DNA of 64,000 nucleotides, from the NCBI RefSeq assembly GCF_000758685.1, contig NZ_CP009286.1, positions 1,704,501-1,768,500 on the forward strand, written 5' to 3'. Source of the stretch: Paenibacillus stellifer. Its GTDB lineage: Bacteria > Bacillota > Bacilli > Paenibacillales > Paenibacillaceae. The position numbers and the translations under genes were made by a program. The notes under the pieces were generated by a model that saw only the letters and a list, made by a program, of their open reading frames with translations, made no database searches and was not told the DNA's origin. Below are positions 42,130 through 50,521 of the stretch, one piece after another. The first letter of the stretch is position 1. Each line of letters begins with the position of its first letter.

Positions 42130-43020
42130 ATGACCGCAACGGCTTTGCCGTGGGCTTCGGAGACCGGAGAGATCCTGCTCGGCGTTATCGGAAGTCCAAT
42201 CGCACATTCCAAATCCCCGCAGATGCATACGGCGGGGCTCAAGGCACTCGGCATCAAGGGAGCCTATGTTCCGCTGCATGTGCATCCGGGCAGTCTCGGC
42301 GAGACGATTTCGTCCATCCGGACGCTCGGCTTCCGGGGAATTAATGTGACTCTGCCGCACAAGGTTGCCGTCATTCCTTACCTCGACGCCGTCGACCGGT
42401 CAGCCGAAGCTATCGGAGCCGTGAATACGATCGTCAATAACGGGGGAGTGCTGACCGGCTACAACACGGACGGGATCGGTTATGTCCGTTCACTGAAATC
42501 AGAGGCAGCCAGCGACCTTGCCGGCCGGCGGATTATGGTGATCGGCGCGGGCGGCGCAGCGCGCGGTATCTTGGATGCGCTGCTTCTGGAGCGACCCGCC
42601 TCGGTTATCATTGCGAACCGGAGCCGCGAGAAGGCAGCCGAGCTGGCGGAGAGCTGGAGCGGCCGCGGCGACCTTAAGGGAATCGGCCTCGGCGAGATTG
42701 AAGAATATGTCCAGGGGATGGACATTGTAATCAACACCACTTCGGTCGGCATGCACCCGAACGTGGACCAGATGCCGATCGATCCTGACATCCTTCCGGA
42801 AGGCATCGTGGTCAGCGACCTGATCTACAATCCGCTGCATACCCGCTTTCTGCTTGAAAGTGAGCGGCGGAAAGGCTGTGTGATTCACAGCGGAGTGGGC
42901 ATGTTTCTCTACCAGGGAGCTTATGCCCTGGAGTACTGGACCGGACGCCCGGCGCCGATCAAGGAGATGCGGCAGGCGTTACTTGAGAGCCTAGGACATG
43001 AAAGCCGTACAGGCAATTAG
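42130..43020 (+). CDS. aroE: Shikimate dehydrogenase
   Basis: A 296-residue NADPH-dependent enzyme converting 3-dehydroshikimate to shikimate in aromatic amino-acid synthesis. Substrate residues lie in SPIAHSKSPQMH; the catalytic Lys is in NVTLPHK with Asp in YNTDGIG; the cofactor motif is GAGGAARGI. The ATG at 42130 follows AAGGAG by 8 bases; the TTG at 42124 is too close. Its position inside the yqe block is conserved in bacilli. Confidence 0.96.
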   Translation: MTATALPWASETGEILLGVIGSPIAHSKSPQMHTAGLKALGIKGAYVPLHVHPGSLGETISSIRTLGFRGINVTLPHKVAVIPYLDAVDRSAEAIGAVNTIVNNGGVLTGYNTDGIGYVRSLKSEAASDLAGRRIMVIGAGGAARGILDALLLERPASVIIANRSREKAAELAESWSGRGDLKGIGLGEIEEYVQGMDIVINTTSVGMHPNVDQMPIDPDILPEGIVVSDLIYNPLHTRFLLESERRKGCVIHSGVGMFLYQGAYALEYWTGRPAPIKEMRQALLESLGHESRTGN

Positions 43021-43053
43021 TGCTGTCCAGGCAATCAGTTGTCCAGGCAATCA
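43007..43053 (+). repeat. Short tandem repeats at end of aroE
   Basis: Two identical copies of TGTCCAGGCAATCA (43024-43037 and 43040-43053) and a diverged GTACAGGCAATTA overlapping the last aroE codons (43007-43019), with a period of 16-17 bases. Confidence 0.7.
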
Positions 43054-43117
43054 AATAGAAGCATACAGATTCGGGTAATATGTAGATAACACATGAAGAA
43101 TAAGGGAGTAAATATAC

Positions 43118-43411
43118 ATGACGTTAACCGGCAAACAAAAGCGCTATCTTCGGTCGCTGGCCCATCACCTGGACTCGGTGTTCCAGGTAGGCAAGGGCGG
43201 AGTGAACGACCAACTGATCCGCCATATCGAGGAAGCGATCGAAAAACGCGAGCTGATGAAGATCAGCGTGCTGAACAACTGCGCCGAGGACCCGAAAGAG
43301 ATCGGCGGTGAGCTGGCTGAACAGTCCGGCTCCGAACTGGTGCAGGTCATCGGGAAGACGATTGTCCTGTACAAGGAATCGCGCGACAACAAGACGATCG
43401 AGCTTCCGTAG
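43118..43411 (+). CDS. yhbY: CRM-domain RNA-binding protein YhbY (YqeI)
   Basis: A 97-residue protein with the CRM/YhbY fold: LTGKQKRYLRSLAHHLDSVF at the N-terminus, then QVGKGGVND and the C-terminal GKTIVLYKES. It associates with ribosome precursors. AAGGGAG lies about 9 bases before the ATG. A member of the conserved yqe block. Confidence 0.94.
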   Translation: MTLTGKQKRYLRSLAHHLDSVFQVGKGGVNDQLIRHIEEAIEKRELMKISVLNNCAEDPKEIGGELAEQSGSELVQVIGKTIVLYKESRDNKTIELP

Positions 43412-43491
43412 ACTGCAGGGCGGCACGGCAGGGGCAGTTGGCGGTACAGTGCCTTGTTCGGGCGAAGGACAGAAGGTAAGGAGGTGGGAGC

Positions 43492-44082
43492 GTGAAGGTT
43501 GGCATCATGGGCGGAACCTTCGATCCCATTCATAACGGCCATATGGTAGCTGCGGAGACCGCGAGGGACGCTTTCGGACTGGAAGAGATCTGGTTCATGC
43601 CTTCCCATATTCCGCCTCATAAACATGCGGCGGGCGTATCGGGAGAGGATCGGCTCGCCCTTGTCCGCGAGGCGATCCGGAACAACAGCGCCTTCCGCAT
43701 TCTGGACTGGGAAATCGTACGAGGCGGCGTCTCTTACACGATCGATACGATTCGGATGCTTCAGGAGCGCTATCCTGAAGTTGAATTTTATTTTATTATC
43801 GGAGCCGATATGGTACAGTATCTGCCGAAGTGGAAGGATATCGACGAATTGGCCCGCCGTCTGACCTTCATCGGTCTATCCCGTCCGGGAATACCGCTGG
43901 ATCTCGGGGCGCTTCCTTCGCATATCGCGGCGAGCGTCCGGCTGGCGGAGATGCCGGAGATCGGGATATCGTCCACGCTGATCAGGGAGCGTGCGGCTTC
44001 TGGACGGTCAATCCGGTATCTCGTCCCTGAGGCGGTATACGATTATGTGGTGAGGAGTGAGCTTTATGGAGTTCAGCCGTGA
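43492..44082 (+). CDS. nadD: Nicotinate-nucleotide adenylyltransferase
   Basis: A 196-residue enzyme joining ATP and nicotinate mononucleotide in NAD synthesis. The nucleotidyltransferase motif GGTFDPIHNGHM is at the N-terminus and ISSTLIRERA near the C-terminus. The GTG start at 43492 follows AAGGAGG by about 9 bases. It overlaps yqeK by 17 bases. Confidence 0.95.
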   Translation: MKVGIMGGTFDPIHNGHMVAAETARDAFGLEEIWFMPSHIPPHKHAAGVSGEDRLALVREAIRNNSAFRILDWEIVRGGVSYTIDTIRMLQERYPEVEFYFIIGADMVQYLPKWKDIDELARRLTFIGLSRPGIPLDLGALPSHIAASVRLAEMPEIGISSTLIRERAASGRSIRYLVPEAVYDYVVRSELYGVQP

Positions 44083-44644
44083 GGCACTGATTGAATCGGT
44101 ATCATCCCAGATGCCCGAGAAGCGCTGGAAGCATACGCTTGGCGTCATGAAGACTTCGGTCGAATTGGCCGAGCGGTACGGAGGCGATCCGGAGCGGGCC
44201 GAGACTGCGGCGACCCTGCATGATGTGGCTAAATACTGGCCGGTGGAGCGCATGCGCGAAATTATCGAAGACAATGACCTGTCGGCCGAGCTTCTCCGCT
44301 ATGACAAGCAGCTGTGGCATGCGGAGGTAGGAGCTTTCGTGGCAGAGAAAGAGTACGGTATTACCGACAGGGAGATTCTGGACGCCATCCGGTTCCATAC
44401 CTCGGGCAGAGAAGGCATGACCTTAATGGACAAAATCGTCTGCCTGGCCGACTATATAGAACCTGGCCGCGATTTTCCGGGAGTTGACCGTATCCGTAAG
44501 CTGGCGAAATCGAGCCTCGAAGAAGGCCTTATCGCGGGCTTTGATTCGACGATCAGCCTGCTGCTGGAGAAGCGGAAGATTGTATTCCCGCTGACGCTGC
44601 TGTCAAGAAATGATTTAGTACGAGCATTGGAGGAAAAGGAATGA
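44066..44644 (+). CDS. yqeK: HD-domain nucleotidase YqeK (Ap4A hydrolase type)
   Basis: A 192-residue HD-domain protein with HTLGVMKTSVELAERYG, the metal-binding TLHDVAKYWP and a later DKIVCLADYIEPGRDF. The family hydrolyses diadenosine tetraphosphate to ADP. The ATG at 44066 has AGGAG 8 bases upstream, so I prefer it to the GTG at 44057. Translationally coupled to nadD before it and rsfS after it. Confidence 0.93.
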   Translation: MEFSREALIESVSSQMPEKRWKHTLGVMKTSVELAERYGGDPERAETAATLHDVAKYWPVERMREIIEDNDLSAELLRYDKQLWHAEVGAFVAEKEYGITDREILDAIRFHTSGREGMTLMDKIVCLADYIEPGRDFPGVDRIRKLAKSSLEEGLIAGFDSTISLLLEKRKIVFPLTLLSRNDLVRALEEKE

Positions 44645-44988
44645 CCATACAATCCAAGGAGCTGCTTCAGCTGACGCTGAATGCGGTTGAAGATAAAAAA
44701 GCAATGAACGTCGTGGCCCTGGATCTGCGCGGAGTTTCGCTGATCAGCGATTACTTCGTGATCTGTCACGGCAACTCGGATACGCAGGTGCAGGCGATTG
44801 CCACGGAGGTGCGCAAGGTTGCCCAGGAGGCGGGAACCGCTATCAAGGGCATCGAAGGCATGGATGCGGCCCGCTGGGTGCTAATGGACCTTGGCGATGT
44901 GGTCGTTCACATCTTCCACCGCGACGAGCGCGAATATTATAATATTGAACGTCTATGGTCCGACGCGAAGGTTGTGGAGACGGTATGA
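44641..44988 (+). CDS. rsfS: Ribosome silencing factor RsfS
   Basis: A 115-residue protein that binds ribosomal protein L14 and blocks subunit joining in starvation. Family segments are DISDYF-like LISDYFVICHGNSDTQVQAI and WVLMDLGDVVVHIFHRDERE, then YYNIERLWSDA. It starts by four-base overlap with yqeK and ends by four-base overlap with cvfB. Confidence 0.95.
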   Translation: MTIQSKELLQLTLNAVEDKKAMNVVALDLRGVSLISDYFVICHGNSDTQVQAIATEVRKVAQEAGTAIKGIEGMDAARWVLMDLGDVVVHIFHRDEREYYNIERLWSDAKVVETV

Positions 44989-45911
44989 GCCTGATCGCCG
45001 GAACGATCGTCAAGCTGGAAGTAGCGAGGGAGGTTTCTCCTTACGGGTTCTTTCTGAACGCTGGCGACCAGGATGTGCTGCTGCACTATACAGAACTTAC
45101 GGACAAGGTGAAGCCGGGCGACACGCTGGAAGTCTTCCTGTTCTTCGATACGGAGGACCGTCTGGCTGCCACCATGAAGAGGCCGTATTTAACACTTGGT
45201 GAAATGGCGCTGCTGCAAGTGGCAGACATTCACCCCCGGCTCGGCTGCTTCCTGGAGATGGGACTTGGACGCCAGCTTCTGCTGCCGATCCGCGAGCTTC
45301 CCGAGCTGAAGGAGCTTCACCCGCAGGTCGGCGACAGCGTATATGTCATCATGGAGCATGACAAGCAGGGCCGTCTGCGCGCCAAGCTTGCGGGCGAGCA
45401 GGAGCTGGCTCCGCTTGCCTTCCCGGCTCCTTCGAGCTGGAAGGGACAGTGGCTGAAGGCAAGAGTCTACAAGCCTCTGCAGATGGGAACCTTCGTCATC
45501 GTGGACGGAGGCGTGCTCGGATTCGGCGCCATCGGCATGATCCATTCCTCTGAGCGGCCGAGACTTCTGCGCTTGGGCGAGGAGTTTGAAGCCCGTGTGG
45601 CGCATATCCGCGAGGACGGCCGGGTGAACCTGTCCATGGCCCAGCGCAAGGAAGTGGGCCGTGATATGGACTCGACCCGGATACTTGAATTCCTTCAGAA
45701 CCGGCCGGGCGGCGCGATGCCATACTCCGACGCAACGCCGCCGGATATTATCAAGCAGCGGTTCGGTATCAGCAAATCCGCTTTCAAGCGCGCACTCGGC
45801 AAGCTGATGAAGGAAGGGCTTATCACACAGAAAGAAAGCTGGACTTATTTGGCCCAAGACGGCAAGGGACAGCCTGACGGCGGGGGAACCGGCGGCGACT
45901 CCGCCCAATAA
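44985..45911 (+). CDS. cvfB: S1-domain RNA-binding protein CvfB (YitL)
   Basis: A 308-residue protein with consecutive S1-like OB domains (GTIVKLEVAREVSPYGFFL; LGEMALLQVADIHPRLGCFL; GFGAIGMIHSSERPRLLRLG) and a C-terminal winged helix (DIIKQRFGISKSAFKRALGK). CvfB/YitL proteins influence virulence and translation-related processes in Firmicutes. The ATG at 44985 overlaps the rsfS stop. Its place between rsfS and yqeM is unlike B. subtilis, where it lies elsewhere. The tail is Gly-rich. Confidence 0.9.
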   Translation: MSLIAGTIVKLEVAREVSPYGFFLNAGDQDVLLHYTELTDKVKPGDTLEVFLFFDTEDRLAATMKRPYLTLGEMALLQVADIHPRLGCFLEMGLGRQLLLPIRELPELKELHPQVGDSVYVIMEHDKQGRLRAKLAGEQELAPLAFPAPSSWKGQWLKARVYKPLQMGTFVIVDGGVLGFGAIGMIHSSERPRLLRLGEEFEARVAHIREDGRVNLSMAQRKEVGRDMDSTRILEFLQNRPGGAMPYSDATPPDIIKQRFGISKSAFKRALGKLMKEGLITQKESWTYLAQDGKGQPDGGGTGGDSAQ

Positions 45912-45940
45912 GCGAGGTATGGAAAGCGAAGTGTTGTCAA

Positions 45941-46705
45941 ATGCCCTCGTACGGGAAATTTGCTTATGTGTATGATGAATTGATGGCGGACATGCCGTAC
46001 CCGCGTTGGCTCGAGTTCGCGGAGACGGCATGGAAGCGGCTGGGGCGTCCGGAGACCGTGGCCGAGCTCGGCTGCGGGACCGGGAGCCTGACGATCCCGT
46101 TGACGGAGTCGGGCTACCACATGACAGGCATCGATCTGTCTGAGGATATGCTGGCTGTGGCCCGGCAGAAGCTGGAGGATCAGCCCCGGGGCCGCCGGTT
46201 CATGAGAGAAGGAAGCGTGCAGTGGATCAGGCAGGACATGAGAGACTGGGAGCTTCCCGAGAAAGTAGACGCCGTGATCTCCTTCTGCGATTGTCTGAAT
46301 TATTTGCTCGAAGAAGAAGACATCACCGCTGTACTGCAGCGGACCTACGACGGTCTGAAACCGGGAGGCAGCTTCCTGTTCGATGTGCACCATCCCCGGA
46401 CCCTGATTCGGTACGAAGAAGAGCAGCCTTTCATTTATGACGATCCGTCCGTGTCTTATATTTGGACCTGCGAAATGGATGTGCCCCGGCGGGAGATCGA
46501 GCATCACCTGTCCATCTTCGTTCAGGAGGAAGGCGACCGCTATCGCCGCTTCGAGGAGACTCATGTGCAGCGGGCGTATGATCCGGAGTGGATGAAGGAA
46601 GAACTGGCCAGAGCCGGCTTCCGGAATATTGAAGTCTATGCCGATTTCGAGTGGATTGCTGCCGGGGATGATGCGGAGCGGTTGTTCTATGTGGCGGTAA
46701 AATAA
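45941..46705 (+). CDS. yqeM: Class I SAM-dependent methyltransferase (YqeM type)
   Basis: A 254-residue methyltransferase. The S-adenosylmethionine motif I is AELGCGTGSLTIPL near residue 40, with GIDLSEDMLAVARQKL as motif post-I and VISFCDCLNYLLEEEDI as motif II. It starts YGKFAYVYDELMADMPYPRW, typical of YqeM. The target molecule is unknown. Last gene of the yqe block on this strand. Confidence 0.9.
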   Translation: MPSYGKFAYVYDELMADMPYPRWLEFAETAWKRLGRPETVAELGCGTGSLTIPLTESGYHMTGIDLSEDMLAVARQKLEDQPRGRRFMREGSVQWIRQDMRDWELPEKVDAVISFCDCLNYLLEEEDITAVLQRTYDGLKPGGSFLFDVHHPRTLIRYEEEQPFIYDDPSVSYIWTCEMDVPRREIEHHLSIFVQEEGDRYRRFEETHVQRAYDPEWMKEELARAGFRNIEVYADFEWIAAGDDAERLFYVAVK

Positions 46706-46752
46706 TAATAAGCGACTGAAAAGCGTCTTTTAGACGCCGGGAGCTTACCAAG

Positions 46753-46810
46753 TAAAAAAGGGATATTCGCGGAGGCGAAAGCAGCGCCTTATCGGAATAT
46801 CCCGTCTTTC
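46753..46810. terminator. Terminator at end of yqe block
   Basis: GGGATATTC pairs with GAATATCCC, with inner pairing and A- and T-rich flanks. It lies between converging genes. Confidence 0.65.
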
Positions 46811-46815
46811 AATCC

Positions 46816-46974
46816 TTAGCGATGCTCGATCAGGTCGATGGCGCCGAGCACAATATGCGCCAGTCCGAAGCCGAGCACGCCTGTTGCCGCCAGCTTGTAC
46901 TTGCTGCCCAGAAAGGCCGCTCCCGAAGCAGTTACGACAGTACCAAGAACGGTTGGAATCAAACCTTCACGCAT
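46816..46974 (-). CDS. Conserved small hydrophobic protein (52 aa)
   Basis: A small ORF below usual length cut-offs. AAGGAG is 8 bases before the ATG at 46974. The product starts MREGLIPTVLGTVVTASG and has one or two weak membrane helices (VLGFGLAHIVLGAIDLIEHR). I recall similar short proteins in Paenibacillus genomes, often with misleading names; the function is unknown. Confidence 0.65.
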   Translation of the reverse strand: MREGLIPTVLGTVVTASGAAFLGSKYKLAATGVLGFGLAHIVLGAIDLIEHR

Positions 46975-47156
46975 TTGAAACACTCCTTCTCGTTGGTTTG
47001 AAAGACAGGAGTTAGTGTGGATTGCCTACGCCGATTTTATACGGGTGCTTGTTTGGCACCGGAGCCATAGCCCGAACCGCCTTCTTTGCGGACACTGTAG
47101 AGATGCTCATCTCATCATTGTTGAAAAGGAGGCTTTTTGCGCGCACTGGCGCACGA

Positions 47157-47190
47157 AAAGACCATGTCCGGCATATTCCGGCATGGTCCT
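47157..47190 (-). terminator. Terminator of ArsR-family gene
   Basis: GACCATGTCCGG and CCGGCATGGTC form a stem; on the minus strand it is followed by TCTTTT. It lies 26 bases after the stop at 47216. Confidence 0.75.
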
Positions 47191-47215
47191 ATCCTGGCAG
47201 CCATTGCTAAAGTGG

Positions 47216-48169
47216 TTATTCGGCGGTCGTAACTTTGGTCGGCTCGATATTCTCGACTTCATGTACGTCGTACAGCACACGGGCCAGTAGATCCTGACTG
47301 TAGTTGCCGAAATGCTTGCCATAGATCGTCAAGCCGCGCTTGTTGACGGATTGGTCCGTCACGGCGATCCGGAAGGTCAGCTCGCTGCGGTAATCCAGCT
47401 GAATTTTCTCCAGTGTGATATCCGAAATCCGGCAGCCATCGATGAAGCTGCCTTCGTTGTTGATCCGGATCAGCTTCAGCATGCCGTATTGATTCAGATG
47501 CGGCGGCCACCAATCCGGGTTAAAGGTTCCCCGAACATCGCCGAAATCGCCGGGGCTGGTCCAAAAGCCCAGCTCGACCCCGTTCAGATAGAAGTAAATG
47601 TCGGAGGGGTAATTGTTGGAGAAGCCGGGTGCTTCGGAGCCAAGCTCCAATGAGAATTGAATTTCCCGGAAGCTTTGATTCGCCTTCAAATAGTTCGGAA
47701 TCCGGTATTCCAGAAAGCCCTCCGCCATCCAGACAATTTCCGAATTGATCCGCTGCGGGTCTGCGAAATAACGCGGCTCGTCAAAATCCCCGATAATGCT
47801 GTCCTTTGTAGCGAGGCCGCAAGTAGGAACCGCTGCGTAGTTGCTGTAATGCCCCACCTGAATTTCCACCTCATACAAATTGTCGACATCCTTGCTGCGC
47901 AGGTCGACCATGAGCCTGTCTTTGTTCAGATAACACACTTTCTGAATCCCGTGTTTACCGACCGAGGTGTTGATTTCGATCAGCCCGCTCTCCTCCAGCT
48001 TCTTAATATGCATGGTGATGGCGCCATTGCTCAAATTAAGCCGTTTGGCGATTTCGTTCAGATTCAATTCCTGGTTGGATGCGAGCATTTCAAGAATCTG
48101 TATGCGAATCTCAGAACTGAGCGCTTTAAAGATGTCGATTCCGCTCATTAAGTCTTTAATATAAATCAT
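47216..48169 (-). CDS. ArsR-type transcriptional regulator with large C-terminal domain
   Basis: A 317-residue protein. The first 80 residues are a winged helix-turn-helix of the ArsR class (IDIFKALSSEIRIQILEMLA, LNLSNGAITMHIKKLEESGL). The remaining 230 residues are a conserved domain I know only from similar Paenibacillus regulators next to glycoside hydrolase genes. They may bind a sugar ligand, as suggested by several Trp and Asp-rich segments (FNPDWWPPHLNQYG). It diverges from the arabinoside operon across about 870 bases and is the likely local regulator. Confidence 0.82.
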   Translation of the reverse strand: MIYIKDLMSGIDIFKALSSEIRIQILEMLASNQELNLNEIAKRLNLSNGAITMHIKKLEESGLIEINTSVGKHGIQKVCYLNKDRLMVDLRSKDVDNLYEVEIQVGHYSNYAAVPTCGLATKDSIIGDFDEPRYFADPQRINSEIVWMAEGFLEYRIPNYLKANQSFREIQFSLELGSEAPGFSNNYPSDIYFYLNGVELGFWTSPGDFGDVRGTFNPDWWPPHLNQYGMLKLIRINNEGSFIDGCRISDITLEKIQLDYRSELTFRIAVTDQSVNKRGLTIYGKHFGNYSQDLLARVLYDVHEVENIEPTKVTTAE

Positions 48170-48465
48170 AATCTTTACCTTCTCCCGGTTACTTTGTGAA
48201 AAGTAATGTTTTAAATAATAATAAACTGATTTCGATAAAAAAGAAAGGTTACATTCACTTTTTGATGAGATAACACAATATATTCTAAAGATTTTACGAT
48301 TTCCCTTGAATTTTGTTCATTTAATACATAAATATTTAAAACATAAAAGTATGAAAGGGCTTTAATGATTGAATCATATTTAAATATCTTAATTAACTTT
48401 ATAAAAACATAAAATGATTCATATAAATTAGTTTACAGTACATCTTCTATATGTTATTTTATATC

Positions 48466-48479
48466 TGAAAGCGAATACA
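48466..48479 (+). promoter_or_regulatory. cre-like box 1
   Basis: TGAAAGCGAATACA fits the CcpA catabolite-repression consensus (TGNAANCGNWNNCA). It differs from box 2 at one base of 14. Confidence 0.6.
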
Positions 48480-48573
48480 TTCAAATGTTCTTTAATCAGT
48501 TAACAATAATATAAAGTGGAATCATCACTACCGTTAAGACGGCTCCGAATAAGTGAAGAAGGAGGCGTGCGAT

Positions 48574-48687
48574 GTGAATACCTGGTCAATGTTTCCAGGA
48601 GCTTTTTCTGATCGTCTGGAGATTGTATCAAATATGGACGACAGATCACTTCCGGATAAGGAGCAGCTCTGGACAAGGCACGGCTAA
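48574..48687 (+). CDS. Possible leader peptide or gene remnant (37 aa)
   Basis: AAGGAGG lies 8 bases before a GTG start. The product begins MNTWSMFPGAFSDRLEIVSN and ends at 48687. No homologue is recognised. It sits in the leader region of the arabinoside operon, so it could be a leader peptide or a scrap of a lost gene. Confidence 0.35.
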   Translation: MNTWSMFPGAFSDRLEIVSNMDDRSLPDKEQLWTRHG

Positions 48688-48909
48688 TATCTACATATCC
48701 TGGTCACCACGAGTTACGCTTTGAAGAATCCGATTACAGGAACTGGAATGAATTTATGTTATATATAATTATAAATTAAACTATTATTTATAGGTGTTCA
48801 ACATGCCAATTTCACGCTAAAATTCTTAGTTTCGTCGATTATATTTAAATAAATATGAATTGTTTTATTAAAATAAGTTTACATGATTCAGTGGATGTGC
48901 TACTTTATG

Positions 48910-48923
48910 TGTAAGCGAATACA
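48910..48923 (+). promoter_or_regulatory. cre-like box 2
   Basis: TGTAAGCGAATACA, a good CcpA-type site, about 120 bases before the binding-protein gene. Confidence 0.6.
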
Positions 48924-49042
48924 TGAGCTTTTCGAAAAAACTCATTCATTTGTTAGTCAGAACTGCGGGTGTCAGTTCTTTACAATCAACCATGCGGTTC
49001 TTTCTATAAAGGCTTTGATGATTATTTATAGGAGGGGTTCTA

Positions 49043-50443
49043 GTGATTAAGAAAAAAGGTTGGATTACCCTGGCCTCATTATCGCTGGTGTTGTCCAGCA
49101 TGCTTGCGGCGTGCGGCAGCAACAATTCGGCAAACGGCGGGGATACGGGAACACCGGGAGCTGCATCGACGGCTGCAGCAACCACGGCGGCGACAGACTC
49201 CGCGAAGAGCAATGAAAAAGTGGAAATCTCCATATCGACATGGGGGGCTTCCGATGAGCTTGCTGTATTTAAAGAAGTACTGAAAGGCTTTGAGGCTGCC
49301 AACCCCAATATCAAAGTGAAGCTGCTTCACATCCCGAATGACTACCCGACGAAGATGAATACGATGATTTCCGGCGGTACGGCGCCCGACGTGTTGTTCG
49401 TCTCTGATGGCGACTTCCCTCGTTGGGTGAAGCAAGGGGCTTTCCTGGATATCCAGGACCGGGTTGAGAAGAGTGACAAGATCGATGTGAATGACATGTG
49501 GGAAACCGGCTTGAACCGGTATAAATTTGACGGCAACAAAACGGGTACGGGCGACTTCTACGCACTGCCGAAGGATATTGGCCCTACCGTTATGTACTAT
49601 AATAAAGAAATTTTCGATAAGTATGGAGTTTCATATCCAAGCGCCGACAAGCCTATGACCTGGGATGAAGCGCTTGCCATGTGGCAGAAGCTGACGGTTG
49701 ATACCAACAATGACGGCAAAACGGATATCTACGGCTCCGGTCCGATCTGGTGGGAAGGCTACGTCTGGTCCAACGGCGGCAAAATCCTGAGCGATGACCG
49801 CAAGGAATTCACGCTGAATCAGCCGGAAGGCGCAGAAGCTCTGCAGCATATTTATGATCTGACCAACAAGTATAAAGTAGTACCGGACGCGCGTGTTCTG
49901 CAATCCATGAACGACGGTCAAATGTTTGAAGCCGGTAAACTGGCAACGATTACAGCCGGACGCTGGATGGTTCCGACCTACCGCAAGCTGAAATTTGACT
50001 GGGACGTAGCTCCAATCCCGGCTGCCAAGGAGCAGAATGAATGGAATACCGGCTGGTCCGGCTCGGTCGGATTCGGTATCAATGCCAAGACGAAGCACCC
50101 GGACGAAGCCTTCAAGCTGGTTGAGTACTTTGCGGGCACGGAAGGACAGACCAAGATGACGGAGCTGGGCTTCCAGATTCCGAACTTCAAGTCGATGTCC
50201 AATACGGATGTATTCCTGCAGAAGGGACAGAAGCCTGAGCACGCTGAAGTATTTATCAATGCAGCCAAGGGTGAAGGTCCCGGAATGTGGACGTATCTGC
50301 CGAACGGCAAGTGGAGCGATACGCTGAACCAGGCATTGGGAACATACTGGAAAGGCACACAAAGTGCCCAGGACTTCCTGAACGACCTGAAACCGAAAGT
50401 CGACGCCGCGATCAAGCAGGGGAACCCTGAACTCTTTAAATAA
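49043..50443 (+). CDS. Sugar ABC transporter substrate-binding lipoprotein
   Basis: A 466-residue family 1 extracellular solute-binding protein. The lipoprotein signal ends in the lipobox LAAC near residue 24, followed by an Ala/Thr/Ser linker. The mature domain has family patterns such as VLKGFEAANPNIKVKLLHIP and LPKDIGPTVMYYNKEIFDKY. It captures a sugar, probably an arabino-oligosaccharide given the downstream GH51 and GH43 enzymes. The GTG start follows GGAGGGG. First structural gene of the operon; no ATPase is encoded here, so a shared MsmX-type ATPase is likely used. Confidence 0.92.
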   Translation: MIKKKGWITLASLSLVLSSMLAACGSNNSANGGDTGTPGAASTAAATTAATDSAKSNEKVEISISTWGASDELAVFKEVLKGFEAANPNIKVKLLHIPNDYPTKMNTMISGGTAPDVLFVSDGDFPRWVKQGAFLDIQDRVEKSDKIDVNDMWETGLNRYKFDGNKTGTGDFYALPKDIGPTVMYYNKEIFDKYGVSYPSADKPMTWDEALAMWQKLTVDTNNDGKTDIYGSGPIWWEGYVWSNGGKILSDDRKEFTLNQPEGAEALQHIYDLTNKYKVVPDARVLQSMNDGQMFEAGKLATITAGRWMVPTYRKLKFDWDVAPIPAAKEQNEWNTGWSGSVGFGINAKTKHPDEAFKLVEYFAGTEGQTKMTELGFQIPNFKSMSNTDVFLQKGQKPEHAEVFINAAKGEGPGMWTYLPNGKWSDTLNQALGTYWKGTQSAQDFLNDLKPKVDAAIKQGNPELFK

Positions 50444-50521
50444 AAGGCTTATCAACTGAAATACATTAGAACTGCACTGCGTGCTTAAGCGCAGTGCAGC
50501 TTCTTTGGAGGGATTTATATT

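Larger units (their letters stand above)
48170..49042 (+). promoter_or_regulatory. Long AT-rich regulatory region of the arabinoside operon
   Basis: About 870 bases with no substantial gene. It contains two cre-like boxes, a short ORF with a strong ribosome binding site, and many AT-rich tracts. No terminator-like hairpin was identified, so the region may hold more than one promoter. Confidence 0.6.

Noticed and set aside
43024..43053. Repeats considered as a CRISPR-like or origin iteron array.
   Set aside because: Only two identical 14-base units with 2 bases between them; far too short and few for either.
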